NCBI RefSeq assembly: GCF_003945595.2
Contig: NW_024105087.1
Span: 868,001 to 932,000, forward strand
Length of the DNA stretch: 64,000 nt
Reading direction: 5' to 3'
Origin: Pipra filicauda
Taxonomy: Eukaryota; Chordata; Aves; Passeriformes; Pipridae
Shown: positions 49,936 to 64,000 of the stretch, in pieces
Layout of the letters: every line of letters starts with the position of its first letter
Numbering within the stretch: the stretch's first letter is position 1
Position numbers and translations under genes: made by a program
Notes under the pieces: generated by a model
What the model was told of the DNA's origin: nothing
The model's input: only the letters and a program-made list of their open reading frames with translations
Databases searched by the model: none

Positions 49936-52494
49936 ATGGCGGCGCGGGCCGTGTCGGCGCAGGGTTATTGGCGGCGGCTGGTTCCCGGTGCGTCCCTTTC
50001 GCTCCCTCCTCCCCCCGTTCCTCACTCCCCCCGGCCCACAGCGCCGCCACTAACCCTGTCGCTCTCTCCCTTGCAGCGGCGCTGTGGGCGCGCCCGCGCC
50101 GCCTGCAGCACGAGGGGCAGCCCCAGGCGCAACCCGAGCACCCCGACCAGGTGAGGCTCCCCCGAACCCCCGTCCCGCCGCCCACCCTGCGCAGGAGCGG
50201 CTTCGGCCGGGCTGAAAAAGCCCGATTCTCCGTTTTCAGCCGTGTCTGAAAAGGCTTTGCCCTGGTGGCTACGGATCCGTTGTGTTACAGAACAGGAGGT
50301 CACCGGGTGCTGAGAGTTACGGCACCATTGACCTGTATTTCAGAATTCTAACTATAGTCCTTAAACCTGCTGCCTCAGTAACCCGAATGTGGAGCAAAAG
50401 CTTTGGTGGCACCAGCTAGTTTCCTCTATATAGCTGAGGGAAAGACTTAAGAGAGTGCACTAGGTTTACATTAAAAAAATATGTGGGTTTTGGCACCAGC
50501 AAAAACTTCTTAAAATATTCCTTTTCTGCCCAAATTCTACCTGTGCCTGCAAAGTGCATATAAATACCTCAAAGGCAGGTGCCCAGAGGATGGTGCCAGA
50601 CCTTTTTTGGTTGTGCCCAGTGACTGGACAAGGAGCAGTAGCCATAAACTGAAACACAAGAAGTTCCACCTCAGCATGAGGAAGAACTTCTGTACACTGA
50701 GGGTGGCAGAGCACTAGAACGGGCTGCCACAACAGGGTGGTTGTAGAGTCTCCCTTTCTGGAGACATTCCAAACCCACCTGGATGGCAGTCCTGTGCAAT
50801 AGGATGACCCTGCCTTGGCAGGGGTGTTGGACTGGATGATCTCCAAAGGTCCCTTCCGACCCTGACAATTCTGTGATTTCTTGCGAGGATTTGGTGTTGG
50901 GTGTATTCTGAAGCTTGAGGAGCCTTTCAGTCCTTGGAAATCTCTCTTTAAAGTGTGCGAGCAGACAGGAGCTCCCTCAGGCCACTTGCTTTGAAATTCT
51001 TTTCAAAAAGAGACTCTTGTGACTTATCAGACAGAGCTACCTCACTACCAGCTTCTGCAAATATTGACTTCTTAGTAACAGGTGTAAGCACCATCTCACT
51101 GAATGCTTTAATAGACTTGTTACAGTATCATTATTACTAGAATATAAAAGGCTGTTTACATGTGAGAAGTCTTTTAGATGGCTCTGTACCAAACAGTGTG
51201 TTAGGGAAACAGAGTTAGGGAAGTTATTTAAAAAGTTCAGTGGTGCCCTAAATATCTCTTTTGGTTTCAAGGTCTATCTTGCCTGAAGGATTCAAAGTAA
51301 CAAATGTTCTTTATTTTCTGGTGAAGCTTAAAGATGTTAAAAATTCTCTAATTTCAGCCTATACAAATGGAGAACCCTTATAAGGAGCCTCCAAAAAGAT
51401 GTATCTTATGTGAAATAAATGTGGACTACAAGAATGTGCAGGTGAGTGAAAACTCATGTCCTCGGATGAAGGTAAGTGGTTTATGATTTTTAAATGTGTG
51501 TGTCAGAAGTCCACAAGAACTGGAAAAAACAAACAAACAAACAAACAAAAAAACCCCCCAAACATAAAAATCCATTCATATGTGTAGGAGTTTAAAACTT
51601 GAAAATGTGTGCAGATTAAGGGTCAAATAATGTAGTTATAAGCTGATCAAGCTACTAGTTCTGTGTGTTAGTGTGACAATTTTGTCATTTACCAAATAAG
51701 GGTCCTTGGTTACAATCCATCTGTCATACAGCTTAAATGTTATGCCATAGAAAATACTGTTTAGTTCCAAGCTCTACTTTTTCTTTAGGTAGAACTGTGT
51801 TTTGTAAAAACAGATGGGGGAAAAAAAAAGAAAAACAAGAGGGCAAGTAGTAACATAAATATCTAAAAAAAGTTCTTAAACTGACTTTGATTTTCTTATT
51901 TTTAAGTAGCTTCTTTCCCAGTTTGTTTCTCCTTATACTGGCTGCATTTATGGCAGACATATAACAGGTATGTGAAGTATTAAATTAAAAATTTACTGGT
52001 TAATATTCATGTTCTTCTAAGTAACTGCGCATCAGCAATCTTTCCAAAAGTAACTGCTACCAACTCTATATGTTTTGTAAGAGTATTCCTCTGACTTAGT
52101 AGCCTGCATCAAGGAATAAAAATATCCCTTAGTTATATGCATTTTGTATGTAACAGTAAAAGCACATGTGCATTTTTCTAGGAAGACTAGACAAAGATAG
52201 AGGGAATTATCAGTAATATCCCTTTCACCCTTTAGACTAATGGCTTGTTTAGTGTTGAAAATAATTCATCTCCTTAGGCTTGTGCCACAAGAAGCAGAGG
52301 GAAGTTACAAAAGCCATTAGAAGAGCTCAAGTACTTGGTAAGTACGATTATGCTTCCGAGTTTTCTAAGGCAAGCTTACTTTTCTATTAAGAATACCTCC
52401 ATCTTATCTTTTTACAGGATTTATGCCAGTTGTGCTTAAGAACCCACAATTTCTCACAGACCCCAAGATATGTAATATCAAGTATCCAGAGTAA
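49936..52494 (+). CDS. MRPS18C: MRPS18C, mitochondrial small-subunit ribosomal protein bS18m, complete, 6 exons, 134 aa
   Basis: A component of the mitochondrial 28S ribosomal subunit. Exons: 49936-49987, 50077-50150, 51358-51441, 51910-51967, 52278-52337 and 52418-52494 (stop TAA at 52492-52494). They total 405 bases, in phase with GT-AG borders. Residues 1 to about 42 form an Arg/Ala-rich, poorly conserved N-terminus consistent with a mitochondrial transit peptide. From residue 46 the sequence is plainly S18-like: [44 protein letters not shown] and a basic helix [21 protein letters not shown]. Conserved cysteines are C57 and C60, plus one in YTGC and one in TGLC. The start has A at -3 and G at +4. 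Human MRPS18C is 142 aa. It is head-to-head with HELQ and tail-to-tail with ABRAXAS1. Confidence 0.97.
50580..50879 (+). mobile_element. CR1 LINE fragment in MRPS18C intron 2
   Basis: About 300 bases of CR1 3' region, with CAGCATGAGGAAGAACTTCT and GGCTGCCACAACAGGGTGG, ending in TTGGACTGGATGATCTCCAA and GACAATTCTGTGATT. It is in the same orientation as the gene. Confidence 0.92.
51527..51553 (+). repeat. (AAAC)n microsatellite
   Basis: Five to six AAAC units, followed by an A run and a C run, in MRPS18C intron 3. Confidence 0.85.
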
Positions 52495-52507
52495 AATGCT
52501 GTAAAGA

Positions 52508-52520
52508 AATAAACAATAAA
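52508..52520 (+). terminator. MRPS18C polyadenylation signals (two AATAAA)
   Basis: AATAAA at 52508-52513 and again at 52515-52520, starting 14 bases after the stop codon. The 3' UTR would be only about 40 bases. Confidence 0.75.
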
Positions 52521-52610
52521 ACTGTGTTTCATGTTCATATACTTGCTTACTGGAAATGTGGTTTTCTAGCATAGTGCGTGGTTGACTGAGAGGTGGATGT
52601 CAGTTGGATT

Positions 52611-52643
52611 TTTATTAATTTTATGAAGTATCTAAAATTTATT
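52611..52643 (-). terminator. ABRAXAS1 polyadenylation signal candidates
   Basis: TTTATT at 52611-52616 and 52638-52643 reads AATAAA on the ABRAXAS1 strand, about 580-610 bases after its stop codon. The nearer copy would place cleavage close to the MRPS18C 3' end. Confidence 0.5.
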
Positions 52644-53222
52644 TTCTGAAGGAAGTATGAAATATTAAGGCAGTAAGAGAAACTGGCAGCTTTCTGGACC
52701 CCTTTCTGAGCTCACAGGTCTCGTTAAACTTTAGGTGGCTGTTTTTTATCCTCTCTGGATTTTAAGATGGGGGAAATGAACAAGTACTGGTTTCCTAAGG
52801 ATAAATTAAAAGTATTTAAAATGTGGCAGTTCAAGTAGACTGCTGATTCTAAGTTATCTGTGTTCATTTGGTGCTGCCTGCATCAGCTTCTGCTGAGAAA
52901 AGGATAGTACTGCTTCTTCAACAGCAGCTTGAAGTTGTATTAGTTTGAGGCAGTATGTGCTTATCTGACTGCTGGCATAGTCTTTAAACCCTGAGAGAGA
53001 GACTACAGATGGAACTCTGGAAGGCAAAATGAGGGAATGTCATCTGGACATTGTTATGCTGAACAGGATTCATGCACTGGACAGAAACCCCAAACAAACC
53101 CTGTATGTTTTGCAAAAATGGATTAAGTTATATACATCCCTGCAGTGCTAAAAATTGACACATCACTTGAATATGCTGGCAGTAGCTTTTGGTGTGAAGT
53201 CATCTGACAAATCATTAACAGA

Positions 53223-60020
<6,798 letters not shown>

Positions 60021-60270
60021 GCCCCGGCAATGGCGGGACGGGCCGCGCCGCACGGCGGGAGCCCCCAGCGGCCGCTGGCGGCAGCGCCGCGCCGGGCCCG
60101 GGCGGGCACAGCCCGGCCCCGCAGGGACGCGGGATCCCCTCAGCCGCCCGCGCCGGGCGAAACGTGGAAAGCGTAAACGTTTTCTTCAGAAAGGGTGTCC
60201 TCTGATGTTTGGTCTTTGTGTGCTTTCAAAGCTAATCAACAAAAAAAGGCGATTTGATCGGTGAAAACGG

Positions 60271-60520
60271 ATCACAGAATCGTGGAATCAATTAGGTTGG
60301 AAAAGACCTCTGAGATCATCGAGTCCGACCTATGACCGACACCACGGTGTCAACTAGACCATGGCACTAACTGCCACATCCAGTCTCGTTAAACACCTCC
60401 AAGGATGGTGCCTCCACCATCTCCCTGGGCAGTCCATTCCAATTCCCAAGCACTCTTTCTGTGAAGAAATACAACCTAATGTTCAACTTAAATCTCCCCT
60501 GGCTCAGCTTAAGACTACAA
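60271..60520 (-). mobile_element. CR1 LINE fragment upstream of ABRAXAS1
   Basis: It starts at the reverse-complemented 3' end ATCACAGAATCGTGGAATCA and continues through GGTTGGAAAAGACCTCTGAG to CCATTCCAATTCCCAAGCAC and AACTTAAATCTCCCCTGGCT. It lies 250 bases upstream of the ABRAXAS1 start codon. Confidence 0.93.
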
Positions 60521-60544
60521 GATAGCAGCTAACAAACAATCTCT

Positions 60545-61150
60545 AAGTGGTGTCCAGGTGTCAGAAAGACAAATTACTTGTTGGTAAAATTGCCTTGTTA
60601 AGGTTTAGGGCTGGACATGCTTCAACGATCTCAGCCCATGGGGAGGTTAGCAAAGCTTGGAAAGAAGGATGTATCACTCATAGTGGACACAAAGAATGCA
60701 ATGTTTATGGGCCACAAAGACATCTGGCAGAATTCCCAAGATAAGGAAGAAACTAATGAAGACAACTCAGCAACTGTGCTGAATCAGCTTCAGCTGCATG
60801 AAAGGTGATTCTGTCAGTGGTAGATGGCAACCACTGACTTATGGCCACCAACTCAAGAAACCCACTGGCCCAAAAGAAGAGAAAGACCGAGCCTGTGGAC
60901 TAATTGGCATAAGAAGCAAGAGAATCATTAAACAATAGAAGATACAATACTAATTAAAAGGACAACTATGTAACTTGTAACCAATGAACATTAATACTTT
61001 TGTTTGCTAAAATGTATAAATAGTGAAAAATTTTGATAGTTGGCGTGCTTGATTTGTGAAATACCACCGAGGACCCATGATTGTGCAACTCTGAAATAGA
61101 TAATCAATATCTCTCTCAAGTGTGTAGTGTAATTATTGGCTTATTACACA
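60545..61150 (+). mobile_element. Probable solo LTR of an endogenous retrovirus
   Basis: A block of about 600 bases with promoter-like and U5-like layout: TATAAATAG near 61015, then a short leader with TTGTGCAACTCTGAAATAGA and CAATATCTCTCTCAAGTGTG, ending near CTTATTACACA. No gag, pol or env frames adjoin it. Part of it (60663-60805) also occurs at 10.0 kb, which confirms that it is interspersed. Boundaries, orientation and family are inferred; no target-site duplication was found by eye. Confidence 0.55.
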
Positions 61151-63646
61151 CTGTGCAATGAATCCGATTTTGTGAACAATAGCACCAGACCTCACCTCCT
61201 CTGTGCCTGCTTCTATCTTCCCTCACTCTCCCAGCCTCTTCCTGCCACCTGCCCAGTGAGACTTCTGGAAAATCATCCCTTGCAGTTTGCCTTAAATGGC
61301 ACAGTTCTTAAGTCTAAATTCCTGCAGACTGAAACAATTGAAACACTGCTCTGATTTAGGAAGGCTGCTTAGTCCTCTGCATCTCTGTGAATGTCTGTCA
61401 GTGCAGCCCAAGGGCTTGTCCCGAGGGTGTCCTGGCCCCATTCATGGCTGCCAGTCTCCTGCCTGCAAGCTCTGGGACCTGATGCTCTAGCTCTAGGCCG
61501 AAAGGCAGGATTTGCGCTCATGGAAGTGCCTCATTGAGCTGCACTACGAGCTTTAGTTTGATGCTTTCATCAAAATGACATTTAAACTGAGCTGCCTGGC
61601 CCACATCATCCTGCTGGGAGTGTGGGTGGAGTGAGCTGGGCTCATGTCTTGGGAGTGGGAGGATTGTGTCATGCCAGCCTGCAATATGAAAAGGCATGGC
61701 ACTGGCTGACCTGCTGTCCATAACAAGGCCATGCCTTTCAAAACAGGCCATGCAGCTGTGAGGATGTCTGGAGATGCACTGTACTGTTTAGGATTGTGGT
61801 GAGAATTTTCTGAGTTAATAACCTAATAAATTGTGATAAGGAATTAATAAAATGATAATGCTCAACAATGCTGAACAGTAAATTGTACAACTTCTTCGTC
61901 AGGTATAGACTGAGTTTGCAGAATATACGTTCTGTATTTTTTCAGTTGTCACATTTTACTCATTTTTAATACTTGTAGTAATGTATTTTTACCCATTTTA
62001 GCGGATGTTCCTGACATAACAGTCAGAAGAAAGGTCTAGAAAACAAGTTCAGGAAGGGAGAGTTAAAAGTGACAACATTCTGGTCTAAAGACCGCAGGAG
62101 TTTTACCCCTTCACATCAGGCAAGCAAATGTTTGATTTCATCCCTCACCAGGACTATAGGTAAGCACATTCTTAGCCTTAGACATTAATTGCCTGACTCT
62201 TGAAATAGAATGTATGCTCCTGTGGTCTTTTAAGTTGTATTTCCATGCTTTTGGGATCTCAAATATGTTTTTTTATGTTGCATATAAAATTAATATTCTT
62301 AGTGTAATATTTTTTCCATTAAAACTTGTTGGCAAGATTTAGAAGGAGAAGGGTTAGTTCTGGTATATTTAAATAAAATTCTTTAAGTATTATTTAAAAT
62401 ATATGTGAATGGTGCCAAAATTTAGAAGAGGAAAATTGTTGTGCTTCTTAGCTGTTGTTACAGTGGAGAGAGGGACCAGCTAGGACTTTTATTTCTCAAC
62501 ACACTCATAAATGATCTAGATCTCTGGATAAGGGGAACACAAGTCTCTGAATGATACAGAATGATGGACGAGGGTAATGGGAAAGAGTTAGCATGCATTT
62601 CTTACAATGCAAGCCATGTGGTATTAAAAAAGGGGTAATAAGTACAATGCAACTGAAGTGATATATTGCGAAAAATGATTCCATTATGGACCATGTTGCC
62701 GTGGCGAAGGCAACAAGAACTGATGGATGTGTCCATATTCCATAGCTGTTTGTGGAGAAAATGATGAAAGGGGATGAATGCTGACGTCTTTCAGGAATTG
62801 CCCCAAAGGACCCTGTGCTGTGTTTGCAGTCACTCCTAAGCCAGAGCCGGGAGAAAATGTTATGCATTTAACCAATGCAATAAATGTTGGGCATTGACAA
62901 ATTATTTTATTGCATTTAGCATCAGTGATACACAAATCATATACAAGATTTATATGGACAGTATGTGAGGTACATATTGAAAGTCGTGTAATGCCTACAC
63001 ACCTGTGATATCCATGCATTGCTAAGGCAAACAAATGTAGTCAGAACATGTAGTGGATTTCCCTGTTTTGTGATACAAAGACTCAAGCCTGTTGTAAGCT
63101 ACAGGATACAATAAATAAGGTTCTATAATTGTTGAATTTATGTTGTGTGGAAACAATAATGCTTGTGTGGTCAGAGCTAAATGTATTACAGTCATTCTAT
63201 GAGGGATACAGTAGTCAAACATACTTCTTCAATGTTTTCATAATTCAACTGTTGATGGCCAAAGATAAAGCATAAATAGCACAATCTTACTGTGGTCAGA
63301 TATAAACACATATCTGTTTAGTGGTGTAGATGGGATCTGTACAGACCTTAAGAGCAGCAGACATAGATCAGTTCGAATGTTAATGCAGAGGAGTACAAAG
63401 ATGCATTTAAGTGCCCAAAAACAGTGTAGTTTCTATAGATAAATATTGCACTTGACATTGCTATTACATGCAATAGGTGATCTTTAAGGTTATTCTGGCT
63501 TTTTGGAGGATTTCTCACCTGTAAAACATGAACCTCAGTCTTGATAAATATCAAAACAAAACTACCAGAGATTATTTCCCCCGTGAGTAGCAATCAGGTG
63601 TGGAATCTGAGGTTGAAACATAGAGAAAACATAAACAAAAAGGCCC
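61151..63646. other. Intergenic sequence upstream of ABRAXAS1, not recognised
   Basis: About 2.5 kb of AT-rich sequence with only short open frames (the longest on the minus strand at 62505-62867). I could not assign any gene, RNA or repeat family. On conserved synteny the next gene to the right would be expected to be GPAT3, but no exon of it is visible. Confidence 0.45.
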
Positions 63647-63718
63647 TTTTTTTTTTTTTTTTTTTCTTTGTTTGGTTTTGGTTTTGGTTTTAAATTTTAT
63701 TTTATTTTATTTTTTAAT
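63647..63718 (+). repeat. T-rich low-complexity tract
   Basis: Nineteen T residues (63647-63665), then repeated GGTTTT units and ATTTT units. Confidence 0.85.
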
Positions 63719-64000
63719 ATCTGCAATTGAAAAAGATATATTCTTAGTAGTTTTCATGTGTAAGTACACACATCAGAATTACTGAAGTGCACAATGCTCT
63801 CATCAGTCCTGTTTGAAAGACTTTCTTATCCTGCAAAGCATAATCCTGGTACCCCTGAGTATTAACTGATGCTGGTTAATCAGCCCAGGTTTGCTCTCTT
63901 GACCCTCTGTCATTGACTTACAAGGCTTTTCTAAGTAGATCAGCCTGCTTTGTAGCATAGCAAAACTCACACAGAAATACCAGGGAGCCCTAAAACTGGA
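63719..64000. other. Right edge of window, nothing recognised
   Basis: Under 300 bases of neutral composition with no coding or repeat signal that I can name. Confidence 0.45.

Noticed and set aside
49347..50249. 300-codon plus-strand frame across the HELQ/MRPS18C promoter
   Set aside because: It overlaps HELQ exon 1 and both MRPS18C first exons out of frame, and its low-complexity Arg/Pro/Ala composition reflects GC content.

Overview
The window is vertebrate nuclear DNA, almost certainly from a bird. It carries eight CR1 LINE fragments, several ending in the ATTCTATGATTCTAT-type 3' end typical of avian CR1. Its genes are compact and intron-rich, with GT-AG splicing throughout. The gene order COQ2 - HPSE - HELQ - MRPS18C - ABRAXAS1 matches the block known from human 4q21 and chicken chromosome 4. 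I cannot tell which bird it is.

Layout. 1-4985 (+): the last five coding exons of COQ2 (ubiquinone biosynthesis), truncated by the left edge. 5.0-12.1 kb: intergenic, with one CR1 and one LTR-like fragment. 13.6-26.7 kb (-): complete HPSE (heparanase), 12 coding exons, 526 aa. 26.7-33.8 kb: HPSE CpG-rich promoter, two CR1 copies and otherwise featureless sequence. 33.8-49.7 kb (-): complete HELQ helicase, 18 coding exons, 1051 aa. 49.9-52.5 kb (+): complete MRPS18C, 6 exons, 134 aa, head-to-head with HELQ across a 267-bp promoter. 53.2-60.0 kb (-): complete ABRAXAS1, 9 exons, 405 aa, tail-to-tail with MRPS18C. 60.2-64 kb: a CR1 fragment, an LTR-like element and unrecognised sequence.

The exon models were built by hand from translated similarity and splice sites. 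For HPSE, HELQ, MRPS18C and ABRAXAS1 the coding lengths sum to whole codons and every exon junction keeps phase, so these four genes look intact.

The genes do not form one pathway. HELQ and ABRAXAS1 both act in DNA double-strand-break and crosslink repair. COQ2 and MRPS18C are nuclear genes for mitochondrial proteins. HPSE acts on extracellular heparan sulfate. I found no sign of an undescribed system. The observations I rate highest are changes at functional sites in ABRAXAS1 and HPSE, the compact HELQ/MRPS18C promoter, and an LTR-like repeat present twice in the window.
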